A DNA stretch of 64,000 nt. It comes from Actinomycetospora sp. NBRC 106375 (GTDB lineage: Bacteria; Actinomycetota; Actinomycetes; Mycobacteriales; Pseudonocardiaceae). The position numbers and the translations under genes were made by a program. Each line of letters starts with the position of its first letter. The first letter of the stretch is position 1. Positions 24,956 to 33,244 of the stretch are shown here, one piece after another. The stretch spans positions 124,001-188,000 of the forward strand of contig NZ_BSTS01000011.1 of the NCBI RefSeq assembly GCF_030269665.1, written 5' to 3'. The notes under the pieces are model-generated. The model did not search any database and was not told where the DNA came from. It was given only the letters and a program-made list of their open reading frames with translations.

Positions 24956-25933
24956 CTACCGGCGCAGGGTCGCGCTGGGGGACTGACCGAAGTGCTCGCG
25001 GTAGATCACCGAGAAGCGCCCGGGATGGGCGAAGCCCCAGCGGGCGGCGATGGTCTCCACCCGGTCGCCCCGGGTGGGGTCGGCGTCGAGCAGGTCGCGG
25101 TGGGCGCCGTCGAGACGCACGCGGCGCAGGTACTCGAGCGGGGTCGTGTCGCGGTGCCGCCGGAACGCGAGCTGCAGTGACCGTGCCCCGATCCGCGCGG
25201 CGTCGGCGATCTCGGTGAGGCCGATGTCCTCGTGGGCGTGCGCGTCCATGAACTCCACCGCGCGGCGCACGGTCGCCGGCTCCGCGGCGTCGTCCCCGAG
25301 CCCGGGAGCCGACAGGACGTCGAGCGCGGTGTTCGGGAAGGTCGCGAGCAGCGCGACCGCCAGCCCGCGCACGGTGTTCGCGCGCACGAGCGGTTCGCCC
25401 ATGAGGGCGTCGGAGTCCAGCACCTCGTCGTGGACGTGGGTGCTCAGCCGGCACCAGTAGCCGGCGAGGGCGGAGGAGATCGGCGCGGCGGAGGTGAACG
25501 ACACCGCCGAGGGCTCGAGGCCGGAGAGCTCGGCGCCGATCCGGGCGACCTCGTCGAGAGCGAGCGACACCACCTGCACGGTGACGTCCTCCCACCCCGT
25601 GTCGTACGCCGACCAGGTGGGGGAGAGCTTGAGCGTCCCGTTCACCTCGCGTCCGCCGTCGACGAGGTGGTACGGCCCGCCGGTCAACGTCTGCACGACC
25701 AGGAGCGACGACGGCGGCTCGATGCGGCTCTCGAACGGCCCCGAGTGGCGCAGGCGGCTGACCGCGAGCGGGCCGGATGCGGCGTGCTGGGTCCAGAAAC
25801 TGAAGCCGTCGCGCGGGATGCGGGGTGGCCTGAAGTCGGCGTAGGTCGACCGCAGGTACTCGGTCGCCTCCTCCGGATCGGTGCTCGACCACCGGTACCG
25901 CGCCACCGGCTCCGTCGCCCCGACGCCCGCCAT
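24956..25933 (-). CDS. AraC-family transcriptional regulator
   Basis: 325 residues. An N-terminal AraC-binding-like region (about 1-200) is followed by the double HTH: IGLTEIADAARIGARSLQLAFRRHRD and IAARWGFAHPGRFSVIYREHFGQSP. ATG 25933 has GGAGGAGGA upstream. It is divergent from the SMR/TetR pair across a 144-base gap, but activation of that pair is not required by position. Effector unknown. Confidence 0.9.
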   Translation of the reverse strand: MAGVGATEPVARYRWSSTDPEEATEYLRSTYADFRPPRIPRDGFSFWTQHAASGPLAVSRLRHSGPFESRIEPPSSLLVVQTLTGGPYHLVDGGREVNGTLKLSPTWSAYDTGWEDVTVQVVSLALDEVARIGAELSGLEPSAVSFTSAAPISSALAGYWCRLSTHVHDEVLDSDALMGEPLVRANTVRGLAVALLATFPNTALDVLSAPGLGDDAAEPATVRRAVEFMDAHAHEDIGLTEIADAARIGARSLQLAFRRHRDTTPLEYLRRVRLDGAHRDLLDADPTRGDRVETIAARWGFAHPGRFSVIYREHFGQSPSATLRR

Positions 25934-26022
25934 GCCGTCCTCCTCCCGGTTGTGCGCGACCGAGTATCGCCCAATTGATCGGAGTCGCCACCCCGGAGAG
26001 GGGACGAATGTTTCCGCGAGGC

Positions 26023-26028
26023 TATAAT
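26023..26028 (+). promoter_or_regulatory. -10 box of the SMR/TetR operon
   Basis: A consensus TATAAT lies 49 bases before the SMR start, rare in this GC-rich DNA. No good -35 is seen at 17 bases. The sequence between it and the gene carries TGACCA and TGATCA about 12 bases apart, a possible TetR site. Confidence 0.55.
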
Positions 26029-26077
26029 CTAGGGCAAGTGACCAGTTTTCCGGATTGATCAGAAGGGAGGCTGACGT

Positions 26078-26404
26078 TTGGCGTACGTCCTCCTCGCTCT
26101 CGCGATCACCTGTGAGGTCGCGGCGACCGTCTCGCTCAAGCTCTCGGCGGGCTTCACGCGCCTCGTGCCGTCGGTGGTGGTCGTCGTCGGGTACCTGGCG
26201 GCGTTCGCCCTGCTCTCGCAGGCCCTCACTCGCGGCCTGGGCATCGGTGTCGCCTACGGGCTGTGGGCGGCGGCGGGCGTCGCCCTCGTCGCGATCGCCG
26301 GCACCGTGCTGCTCGGCGAGTCGCTGACGTGGGTGCAGGTCGGCGGCATCGGCCTCGTCATCGCCGGCGTCCTCGCCCTCGAGCTCGGGGGGCGCACGGC
26401 GTGA
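26078..26404 (+). CDS. Small multidrug resistance (SMR/EmrE-type) efflux protein
   Basis: 108 residues with four membrane helices. The essential Glu is at position 13 (LAITCEVAATVSLK), and the dimer-forming region GVAYGLWAAAGVAL with its Trp is typical of EmrE-like members. It exports cationic compounds in exchange for protons. The start is TTG 26078, supported by GGGAGG eight bases upstream. It overlaps the TetR gene by GTGA. No guanidine riboswitch is seen, so a drug exporter is more likely than a guanidinium exporter. Confidence 0.9.
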   Translation: MAYVLLALAITCEVAATVSLKLSAGFTRLVPSVVVVVGYLAAFALLSQALTRGLGIGVAYGLWAAAGVALVAIAGTVLLGESLTWVQVGGIGLVIAGVLALELGGRTA

Positions 26405-26967
26405 GGCGCTCCGCGGGGTCCCCGACGGTGGACGGCCGGCGCCGCAAGGGCGACGAGCGCCGCCGGGAGCTGCGCGAGGCGACGATGCGGGTCATCGCCC
26501 GCGGCGGGATCGCGGCGGTCACCCAGCGCGCGGTCGCGGCCGAGGCCGGGCTCACGCCGAGCCTCGTGAGCTACCACTTCCCGACCGTCGACGCCCTGCT
26601 CTCGGCGACGCTCGCCGCGGTGAACGACGCCTACGTCGCCGCGCTCGGGCGGTGTGCCCGGGACGCCGACCCGGTGCCCGCCCTCGCCGCGCTCGTCGCG
26701 CAGGCCGCCGGCTCCGAGCGCGGCTACACCGTCGACGCGGAGTACGAGCTGTTCCTGCAGGCCGGACGGCGCCCGGCGCTGCGCGAGGAGTGGTCGCGCT
26801 GGACCGGCGCCCTGGACGCCCTGCTGGCCCCCCTGGTGCCCGAGCCGGCCCGGCGCGCCGGGGTCGGTGCCGCCGTCGACGGCCTGTTCCTGCGCTGCTG
26901 GTGCGATCCCGTCCCCTGGCGGGCGGGCGACGTGGAGACCGTGCTGCGCGCCCTGCTGCCCGCCTGA
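26401..26967 (+). CDS. TetR-family regulator of the SMR pump
   Basis: 188 residues. The HTH is standard: ELREATMRVIARGGIAAVTQ, RAVAAEAGLTPSLVSYHFP. The C-terminal ligand domain is short. The GTG start overlaps the pump stop (GTGA), so pump and repressor are made together and the regulator probably controls the promoter at 26023. Confidence 0.88.
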   Translation: MRRSAGSPTVDGRRRKGDERRRELREATMRVIARGGIAAVTQRAVAAEAGLTPSLVSYHFPTVDALLSATLAAVNDAYVAALGRCARDADPVPALAALVAQAAGSERGYTVDAEYELFLQAGRRPALREEWSRWTGALDALLAPLVPEPARRAGVGAAVDGLFLRCWCDPVPWRAGDVETVLRALLPA

Positions 26968-27046
26968 CCTGCGGCGGCCCTGGTGCCGTTCGCGGGGACG
27001 CCGCTACGGTCTCCTCCGGAGATCGACCGCCCGGGGAGGACGTGCG

Positions 27047-27244
27047 ATGAAGAAGCTCGCGGAGCTCCTGGTCTGCTTCCTGCACCCCGTCGCGGTGATC
27101 CTCGTCTGGCTCAACCTCGTCGTGCGCCCCGAGCTCAGCGGCACCGCGAAGATCGTCTGGGCCGTCCTCGCGCTCGTGCCGATCGTGCCGTTCGTCTATG
27201 TGCTCACGGGCGGTGAGCTGTGGGAGGGAAAGAAGACCTCCTGA
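27047..27244 (+). CDS. Small two-helix membrane protein (65 residues)
   Basis: MKKLAELLVCFLHPVAVILV begins a first membrane helix and KIVWAVLALVPIVPFVYVL a second; the tail GELWEGKKTS is polar. ATG 27047 has a perfect GGGGAGG eight bases upstream, which supports a real gene despite its size. A hairpin follows directly. No family is recognised. Confidence 0.75.
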   Translation: MKKLAELLVCFLHPVAVILVWLNLVVRPELSGTAKIVWAVLALVPIVPFVYVLTGGELWEGKKTS

Positions 27245-27247
27245 TGG

Positions 27248-27287
27248 TCGAGGGCTACGCCGCCTGACCGATCAGGCGTTCCCTCGA
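27248..27287 (+). terminator. Two-part hairpin after the small membrane gene
   Basis: An inner stem CGCCTGA/TCAGGCG (27261-27278, loop of four) is enclosed by an outer stem TCGAGGG/CCCTCGA (27248-27254 and 27281-27287). The placement right after a stop codon fits a terminator. Confidence 0.55.
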
Positions 27288-27400
27288 TCGGGTCGTCGCG
27301 CCTGGTCGCGGCGGGTACGGTCACCACGCCGCGGTCGAGCAGCCCGCCGCGGATCCGAGGCCCCCGAACCCGCGACCCGGCCGTCGCGCAGGGAGCGCGC

Positions 27401-28186
27401 ATGCTCGACCACGCCCCGCCGTTCCCCGGCGACCTCGCCGAGGCCCTCGGGTTCCCGCCCGCGGGCGACCGGCAGTGGGACGCGATCGCCGGGAGCGGCG
27501 CCGACAGCGTCGAGATCAAGATCCTCCTCACGCCCGGCGACGACACCGCGGCGCTGCTCTCGGGGACGCACGCGGTCCGCGTGCGGCACCGCCGGCTGCA
27601 CCTGCTCGACACCGTCGACCTCGCGCTCGCCCGTGCGGGGGTCCACCTGCGCCTGCGTGACCGGGGCCGCGACCGCTGGGACCTCACCGTCCGGCTGCGC
27701 GGGTCCGGCGCCGTCGCGGTGCCGGACCTGCCCCGCCCCACGGGCGGCCGGGTCGAGCTCGACGTCCTTCCCGGCGCGGTCTACCACAGCTCGGAGGTGC
27801 GGGAGCGCGTGCCCGCCGGGCTCGCGATCGCGCTGCGCGACAGCGTCCTCGACCCCCGGGAGCTGCTCACCGGCCCGCAGGCGGCGCTCCTGGCCTACGG
27901 GGTGCCGGATCTCGACGGCGAGCTGTGGGCGCACGGCCCGCTGCGCGTCGAGCGCGCCTCGGTGCCGCGTCCCCGCTGCCGGCTCCCGCACGCCCGCCAC
28001 GAGCGCTGCCGTTTCCCCGGCGGGCGGGTGCTCGAGGAGTTCTCGGCCCGGTGCCTGCCCGCGCAGGCCCCGGAGGTCGCGCGCGCGTCGGCGTACCTGC
28101 TCGCGGCGCACCGGCTGACCGCCGCGGCGAGCCAGCGCACCAAGACCGCCGTGTGGGCCGACGAGCTGCTGGCCGGCGTTCGCTAG
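27401..28186 (+). CDS. CYTH-like (triphosphate tunnel) domain protein, divergent
   Basis: 261 residues. Residues ~35-200 look like a CYTH barrel: VEIKILLTPGD in place of the usual ExExK, paired Arg in VRVRHRRLHLLDTVDL, then VHLRLRDRGRDRWDLTVRLR and late Arg/Lys strands. CYTH enzymes hydrolyse triphosphates or make cAMP. The N-terminal motif is only partly kept, so activity is uncertain. The dehydrogenase gene mmsA starts 16 bases later. Confidence 0.6.
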   Translation: MLDHAPPFPGDLAEALGFPPAGDRQWDAIAGSGADSVEIKILLTPGDDTAALLSGTHAVRVRHRRLHLLDTVDLALARAGVHLRLRDRGRDRWDLTVRLRGSGAVAVPDLPRPTGGRVELDVLPGAVYHSSEVRERVPAGLAIALRDSVLDPRELLTGPQAALLAYGVPDLDGELWAHGPLRVERASVPRPRCRLPHARHERCRFPGGRVLEEFSARCLPAQAPEVARASAYLLAAHRLTAAASQRTKTAVWADELLAGVR

Positions 28187-28202
28187 AGGAGTGGAGGTCC
28201 TG

Positions 28203-29705
28203 ATGGAGACCCTGCAGCACTGGGCGGGCGGCGCGGCCCTGAAGTCGTCCGGCGACCAGCGCGGTGACGTCACCGACCCGGCCACCGGGGAGGTGAGCCG
28301 TCAGGTCGCCTTCGCGACGGAGGCCGACGTGGCGGCGGTCGTGGGATCGGCACGCGACGCGTGGCCGGCGTGGCGCGAGACCTCGCTGACGGAGCGCACC
28401 CGCATCCTGTTCGCGTTCCGGGAGCTGCTCAACGCCCGCGCCGACGAGCTGGCCGCGATCATCACCGCCGAGCACGGCAAGGTCCTCTCCGACGCCGCCG
28501 GCGAGGTCGCCCGCGGTCAGGAGGTCGTGGAGTTCGCGTGCGGGATACCGCACCTGCTCAAGGGCAGCGCCACCGAGAACGCCTCCACCGGGATCGACGT
28601 GTCCTCGATCCGCCAGCCCCTCGGGGTGGTCGGGATCATCAGCCCGTTCAACTTCCCGGCCATGGTGCCGATGTGGTTCTTCCCGATCGCCATCGCCGCG
28701 GGCAACACGGTCGTGCTCAAGCCGAGCGAGAAGGTCCCGTCGGCCGCGCAGTGGCTCGCCGAGCTCTGGTGCGAGGCGGGGCTGCCCGACGGGGTGTTCA
28801 ACGTCCTGCACGGCGACAGGACCGCCGTCGACGGGCTGCTGCACCACCCCGACGTCAAGAGCGTCAGCTTCGTCGGGTCGACGCCGATCGCCCGGTACGT
28901 CTACGAGACCGCCACGGCCGCGGGCAAGCGGGTCCAGGCCCTGGGCGGGGCGAAGAACCACATGGTGGTGCTGCCCGACGCCGACCTGGACCTGGCCGCC
29001 GACCAGGCCGTCAACGCCGGGTTCGGCTCTGCGGGGGAGCGCTGCATGGCGATCTCGGCGGTCGTGGCCGTGGGAGCGTGCGGCGACACGCTGGTCGAGA
29101 AGATCGCCGCGCGGGTCCGCGGGCTGGTGACCGGCGACGGGCGCCGCGGGTCGGACATGGGTCCCCTCGTGACCCGGGCGGCGCAGGAGAAGGTGTCGGG
29201 CTACGTCGACGCCGGCGAGGCGGCCGGCGCGTCGCTGGTCGTCGACGGGCGCGGGGTGTCGCCCGACGCGGACGGCGCGGGGTTCTTCGTGGGCCCGACC
29301 CTGTTCGACCACGTCGGCACCGACATGTCGATCTACACCGACGAGATCTTCGGCCCGGTGCTCTCCGTGCTGCGGGTGGACACCTACGACGAGGCGGTGG
29401 CGCTGGTCAACGCCAACCCGTACGGCAACGGCACGGCGCTGTTCACCCACGACGGCGGCGCCGCGCGGCGGTTCCAGCACGAGGTCGAGGTCGGGATGGT
29501 CGGCATCAACGTCCCGGTCCCGGTGCCGATGGCCTACTACAGCTTCGGCGGCTGGAAGAACTCGCTGTTCGGCGACACCCACGCCCACGGCACCGAGGGC
29601 GTGCACTTCTTCACCCGCGGCAAGGTCGTCACCTCCCGCTGGACCGACCCCGCCCGCCGCGGCGATTCCGGCGAGCTCGACCTGGGCTTCCCGCGGAACA
29701 CCTGA
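28203..29705 (+). CDS. mmsA: CoA-acylating methylmalonate-semialdehyde dehydrogenase
   Basis: 500 residues, an aldehyde dehydrogenase. VVGIISPFNFPAMVPMWFFP and the catalytic Cys in GERCMAIS are diagnostic of the MmsA branch, which converts (methyl)malonate semialdehyde and CoA to propionyl- or acetyl-CoA in valine and inositol catabolism. ATG 28203 has GGAGG five bases upstream; the GTG at 28191 has no spacing for a ribosome site. No other valine or inositol genes are next to it. Confidence 0.93.
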   Translation: METLQHWAGGAALKSSGDQRGDVTDPATGEVSRQVAFATEADVAAVVGSARDAWPAWRETSLTERTRILFAFRELLNARADELAAIITAEHGKVLSDAAGEVARGQEVVEFACGIPHLLKGSATENASTGIDVSSIRQPLGVVGIISPFNFPAMVPMWFFPIAIAAGNTVVLKPSEKVPSAAQWLAELWCEAGLPDGVFNVLHGDRTAVDGLLHHPDVKSVSFVGSTPIARYVYETATAAGKRVQALGGAKNHMVVLPDADLDLAADQAVNAGFGSAGERCMAISAVVAVGACGDTLVEKIAARVRGLVTGDGRRGSDMGPLVTRAAQEKVSGYVDAGEAAGASLVVDGRGVSPDADGAGFFVGPTLFDHVGTDMSIYTDEIFGPVLSVLRVDTYDEAVALVNANPYGNGTALFTHDGGAARRFQHEVEVGMVGINVPVPVPMAYYSFGGWKNSLFGDTHAHGTEGVHFFTRGKVVTSRWTDPARRGDSGELDLGFPRNT

Positions 29706-29711
29706 GCGTCG

Positions 29712-30137
29712 TCAGCCGGCGGCCGGGCGTGCCGGCTCCCAGCGCCGCAGCGCCTCGTAGGCCAGCGCGCCGCCGAGCGCGACGGGCAGGTCGACGACGC
29801 CGAGCACGAGCAGCGCAGCGCCGCCCAGGTAGACGGGTCCGCGGTGGGGCAGCACCCGCGTGATCGCCCAGGCGGTGCCCTCGACGGCCGACACCGCGGA
29901 GTCGGCCAGGCCGTGCACGGTGCCGGCCGGGGCCTTCTCGGCGGGAGGGTCGACGGTCCGCGCGACGGGCGCCGCCGGGCTCGGCGTCGTGCGGGGAGCC
30001 GCCTTCGGCGTCGCCCGCCGGGAGCCGGCGCTCGCCGCTCCTCCGTTCGACGAGATCGGCGCGTCCGGGCTCGTCAGGGCGGTGGCGACCGGATCGTCGT
30101 CCTGTTGCGATCTCTTGTCCTTCTGCTCCTTCGCCAT
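29712..30137 (-). CDS. Hypothetical protein, disordered N-terminus and C-terminal membrane helix
   Basis: 141 residues. The first ~75 are low complexity (Lys/Asp, then Ala/Pro/Thr), followed by an amphipathic stretch and a hydrophobic segment YLGGAALLVLGVVDLPVALG. A small membrane-anchored protein is likely. No family recognised. It converges on mmsA with six bases between stops. Confidence 0.65.
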   Translation of the reverse strand: MAKEQKDKRSQQDDDPVATALTSPDAPISSNGGAASAGSRRATPKAAPRTTPSPAAPVARTVDPPAEKAPAGTVHGLADSAVSAVEGTAWAITRVLPHRGPVYLGGAALLVLGVVDLPVALGGALAYEALRRWEPARPAAG

Positions 30138-30175
30138 CGTGCGACGTTACGCCCGCCGCGCCCGGGCGGGGAGGC

Positions 30176-30847
30176 TCAGCGGGCCCCGGCGGCGCGCGCC
30201 CAGGCGTCCGGCGCAGCGACCGGTCGGCCGTGCAGACCGACCACCAGCGACGGTCGGAGTCCGGCGAGCCGGCGGCGCGCGGCGTCCGCACCCGCCGGGT
30301 CGTCGTGGAGTCCCCGGGGCAGCGGGAGCCACCGGGGCGCGGCCGGGTCGGAGGACACGTTGACGGGCCCGTCGCCGACGACGAGGACGCGGTCCTCCTC
30401 CCGCCACAGCGCGAGCGTCCCGGGGCTGTGGCCGGGCACGGCGAGGACCGCGAAGCCGGCGACGCGGTCGCCCTCGGCGAGGCGGCGGTCGACGCGACGG
30501 CGCTCCCGGGCCAGCGGGGCGAGGACCACGCGCCCCAGGGCGCCCGCGTGCGTGTCGAGGCGCCCGCCCTCGAACAGGTCGGCGTCCGCCGTGCCCATGG
30601 CCAGCGGCGCCCCGGTCTGCCGGCAGAGCCACGCGCTCGCGCCGACGTGGTCGCCGTGGGCGTGGGTGACGGCGTGCTCGACGACGTGGCGGCCGCGCAG
30701 GAGGGCGGCGAGCCGGCGCCCCGACCAGGGCAGCCCGGCGTCGACGACGACGTCGCCGTCGGGGCCCGTCAGCACGACGGTGTTGAGCAGCTCGCCGGGG
30801 ACGAGGGCGCCGAGTCGGACCCCGTCGGCGACCGTCCGGAGCGCCAT
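30176..30847 (-). CDS. MBL-fold metallo-hydrolase
   Basis: 223 residues. The zinc motif THAHGDHVG (HxHxDH) is intact, followed by VPGHSPGTLALW and GDGPVN, and the late His VVGLHGRPV. ATG 30847 is chosen because it gives the normal first strand (LGALVPGELLNTVVL). It could be a glyoxalase II-like or lactonase-like enzyme; the substrate is unknown. The frame is open upstream through the next gene, which is coincidental. Confidence 0.85.
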   Translation of the reverse strand: MALRTVADGVRLGALVPGELLNTVVLTGPDGDVVVDAGLPWSGRRLAALLRGRHVVEHAVTHAHGDHVGASAWLCRQTGAPLAMGTADADLFEGGRLDTHAGALGRVVLAPLARERRRVDRRLAEGDRVAGFAVLAVPGHSPGTLALWREEDRVLVVGDGPVNVSSDPAAPRWLPLPRGLHDDPAGADAARRRLAGLRPSLVVGLHGRPVAAPDAWARAAGAR

Positions 30848-30873
30848 GGGGCAGAGCCTGCCGTGGCCGCGGC

Positions 30874-31533
30874 TCAGCCGTCGAGCGTCGCCGTCACGAA
30901 CCCCTCGCGTTCGGCCGTCCCGGTCACCCGCGCGGCGACCGGACGGGCGAACCCCGGTCCGTCGGTGACGAGCGTGTGGAACTCGCCGTTCTCCCCGCAC
31001 GGGTCGACGCCGGCGCCGAGCTCGCGGATCAGCGCGGCGTCCCACACCCGCCCGACGATCTCCGCGGGCACCCGGGCGGGGTCGGCGCACACGACGAGCG
31101 CCCGGACGCCGCGGTCGAGCATCGCGTGGGCGAGCGGTCCGGTGGGACGCCCGAACAGCGGGAAGCGGGCGTCGAGGCCCGTGCCGGCGAGCGCCTGCTC
31201 GCGGTAGGCGCGGATGTCGGCGAGGAAGAGGTCGCCGTACAGGACCGCGGTGGCACCACCGTCGCGCAGCCGGGCCCACGACGCGCGGGTGCGCTGCTCG
31301 TAGACGTCGTTCGGGCACGGCGACGGCAGCTCGACGGTCTCGAGCGGCATGCCGAGTGCCGCGGCCTGGGCCTCGACGAACCGGCGGGGGACGAAGCTCG
31401 CCGCCACCTCGCCGGTCGCCAGCACCGTCGTGTGCAGTCCGGCGATCTCCGTGCCCGGTGTCCGCCGGGCCGTCGCGAGCGCGAACGCGCCGTCCTTGCC
31501 GCCCGACCAGCTCATCCACGCCCGCGTGCTCAC
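30874..31533 (-). CDS. Dph6-like ATP-pyrophosphatase (diphthine--ammonia ligase family)
   Basis: 219 residues. The PP-loop SWSGGKDGAFAL is at the N-terminus and the family-specific GENGEFHTLV at about 180. In eukaryotes and archaea Dph6 amidates diphthine on EF2, a target bacteria lack, so the bacterial substrate is unknown. It is 26 bases upstream of the MBL hydrolase on the same strand, probably one operon. Confidence 0.82.
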   Translation of the reverse strand: MSTRAWMSWSGGKDGAFALATARRTPGTEIAGLHTTVLATGEVAASFVPRRFVEAQAAALGMPLETVELPSPCPNDVYEQRTRASWARLRDGGATAVLYGDLFLADIRAYREQALAGTGLDARFPLFGRPTGPLAHAMLDRGVRALVVCADPARVPAEIVGRVWDAALIRELGAGVDPCGENGEFHTLVTDGPGFARPVAARVTGTAEREGFVTATLDG

Positions 31534-31561
31534 CCTCGCCGACGGTAGCGACCCCCCGGTG

Positions 31562-32035
31562 TCAGCGGCGGTGGGCGGCGGTGGTCGCCGGCGCGGGTCG
31601 GCGCAGCACGAGCACCGTGGTGATCAACAGGATGACCGTGCCGACCGACTCCACGACGAGCGTGGTCGGCGCGAGCTCGTAGTCGAGGCTCGACTCGATG
31701 CCGAAGAGACCGACGGTCAGGGCGAGGACGAGGCAGAGCAGGGTGCCGGCGAGGAAGAGCAGCGCGAGCACCGTCGCGACGGCGAGCAGGCGCCCCCGCG
31801 TCACGAGCACCGCGATCGCGAGGACCGCGCCCCCGATCCCGTTGAGGATGAAGAGGATCCCCAGGATGCCGCCGGTGCTCGTCAGGGCGAGATAGAGGTG
31901 GATGCCGCCCATCGCGAGCAGGGACAGCGCGCTGAGCGCCTGCCAGAGCATCGTGGAGCGCGTGGCCGTCCCGCCGCGGTCGATCCGCACCGTGGGGCCG
32001 TCGCTCGGGCCGTACGGTCCTGCCGTCGACGACAT
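31562..32035 (-). CDS. Four-helix membrane protein of unknown function
   Basis: 157 residues from ATG 32035 (MSSTAGPYGPSDG). After a ~28-residue polar head come hydrophobic stretches ALSALSLLAMGGIHLYLAL, ILGILFILNGIGGAVLAIAV, LLAVATVLALLFLAGTLLCL and ESVGTVILLITTVLVL. The longer frame from 32131 adds a Pro/Ala-rich extension and is less likely. No family is recognised. Confidence 0.7.
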   Translation of the reverse strand: MSSTAGPYGPSDGPTVRIDRGGTATRSTMLWQALSALSLLAMGGIHLYLALTSTGGILGILFILNGIGGAVLAIAVLVTRGRLLAVATVLALLFLAGTLLCLVLALTVGLFGIESSLDYELAPTTLVVESVGTVILLITTVLVLRRPAPATTAAHRR

Positions 32036-32148
32036 CGCCGTCACCCCTGCTCTCGACGCTCGGGTCACCGGCCCTGCCGGCGCGACGGGCAGGGGCGGGC
32101 ATGGTCCCACGGCGGGGCGGTGGATGGCCACGGAACGAACGAGGTGGG

Positions 32149-32610
32149 TCAGGTGTCCCGGTCGTCGCCCTGCTGCTCCTGGCGCGACCGCGCGAACAGC
32201 GCGCCGCCGAGCGGGATGAGCAGGAAGAAGACCCAGGAGTTCGCGATCGGCACCGTGAAGAACAGGATCAGCGCGATGATCGGCAGCGCGGCGCTGACCG
32301 CGGGCCCGTAGCGGGCGAGGGCGCTCGGTTCCCGCCGCGCGGGAGCTCCCGGCGGGGCGGCCGCGGCGGGACGGCGGTCCTCGCGGGCGGCGACGGCACC
32401 GTGCGCGGACAGCCGGTGGGGTTCGGGCAGGTCGACGAACAGGGGCTCGAGGTCCTCGGCGGTGCGGGCCTCGGTGACCTTGGCGCTGCGCTCGCCGTAC
32501 TCCTCCGGGTCGAGGCGGCCGGCTTCGAGGTGGGCGTCGAGGGCCTTCATCGCCGCCTCCCGCTCGGCCGTCCCGATGCGGGGGGAGGGGCGCGGCTCGG
32601 GCTGCGTCAC
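32149..32610 (-). CDS. DUF1707 domain membrane protein
   Basis: 153 residues. The N-terminal DUF1707 block is clear: RIGTAEREAAMKALDAHLEA, then GRLDPEEYGERSAKVTEART and LEPLFVDLP. Two hydrophobic segments follow (AALPIIALILFFTVPIAN and WVFFLLIPLGGALF). The family is common in actinobacteria, and its role is not established. Confidence 0.85.
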   Translation of the reverse strand: MTQPEPRPSPRIGTAEREAAMKALDAHLEAGRLDPEEYGERSAKVTEARTAEDLEPLFVDLPEPHRLSAHGAVAAREDRRPAAAAPPGAPARREPSALARYGPAVSAALPIIALILFFTVPIANSWVFFLLIPLGGALFARSRQEQQGDDRDT

Positions 32611-32671
32611 GGCGTCACCATGCCCGCATCATGGCAGCTCGCGGGCGTCGTGGGCGTCTACGGTCACGGTC

Positions 32672-33094
32672 GTGACGCCCGCCCTCTCGCCCCGGCTGGC
32701 GGCGATCGTGGACGGTCTGTCCCTCGCGCCCGGAATGCGCGTGCTGGAGATCGGGTGCGGGCCGGGCGCGGCGGCGCGCGCCGTTGCCGCCCGGGTCGCT
32801 CCCGGCCACGTCCTCGCCGTCGACCGGTCGGCCACGGAGGTCCGCCAGGCCGTGCAGGGCTGCGCGGACGAGATCGCCGCGGGCCTGCTGAGCGTGCGGC
32901 AGGTGGCGGTCGAGGATCTCGTGCTCGCGCCCGGCGAGGAGCCGTTCGACCTCGCGTTCGCCGTGCGCGTCGGCGTGCTCGACGGCCGCCACCCCACGCG
33001 GGAGCGCCGCGCCCTCGAGCGCCTCGCCGCGGTGCTGCGGCCGGGCGGCCGGCTCGTCGTCGACGGCCGGGAGGTCCCCCTGCCCCGCCCGTGA
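32672..33094 (+). CDS. Short class I SAM-dependent methyltransferase
   Basis: 140 residues. The SAM site MRVLEIGCGPGAAARAVA is present, with an acidic residue at the end of strand 2 (VLAVDRS) and FDLAFAVRVG as motif II/post-motif. The protein ends soon after strand 5 (RLVVDGREV), shorter than most methyltransferases, so it may be truncated or act as a minimal enzyme. GTG 32672 gives the usual lead-in. Confidence 0.72.
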   Translation: MTPALSPRLAAIVDGLSLAPGMRVLEIGCGPGAAARAVAARVAPGHVLAVDRSATEVRQAVQGCADEIAAGLLSVRQVAVEDLVLAPGEEPFDLAFAVRVGVLDGRHPTRERRALERLAAVLRPGGRLVVDGREVPLPRP

Positions 33095-33159
33095 TCGTGG
33101 TGGGTTGCCTGACGTTGATCGTGAGCGGCGACGCCAGGCTGACACCCCTCGGCGTGTCG

Positions 33160-33244
33160 CGCACCGAGGATGTGGCGATCCTGGCGTCACACGCCAGGAA
33201 AGCCGCATTGCTCGCACACCCCGTGTGCGGCACTCCTCGGTGCG
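33160..33244. other. Structured intergenic element (three-stem inverted repeat)
   Basis: An outer 11-bp stem (CGCACCGAGGA at 33160-33170 with TCCTCGGTGCG at 33234-33244) encloses two perfect hairpins: CCTGGCGT/ACGCCAGG at 33180-33198 and CGCACAC/GTGTGCG at 33213-33229. It lies in the gap between convergent genes. It may be a bidirectional terminator, a small repeat element or a structured RNA. Confidence 0.65.

Noticed and set aside
26029-26077. Guanidine riboswitch before the SMR gene
   Set aside because: The leader is only about 45 bases and shows none of the conserved ykkC, mini-ykkC or ykkC-III sequences or stems.
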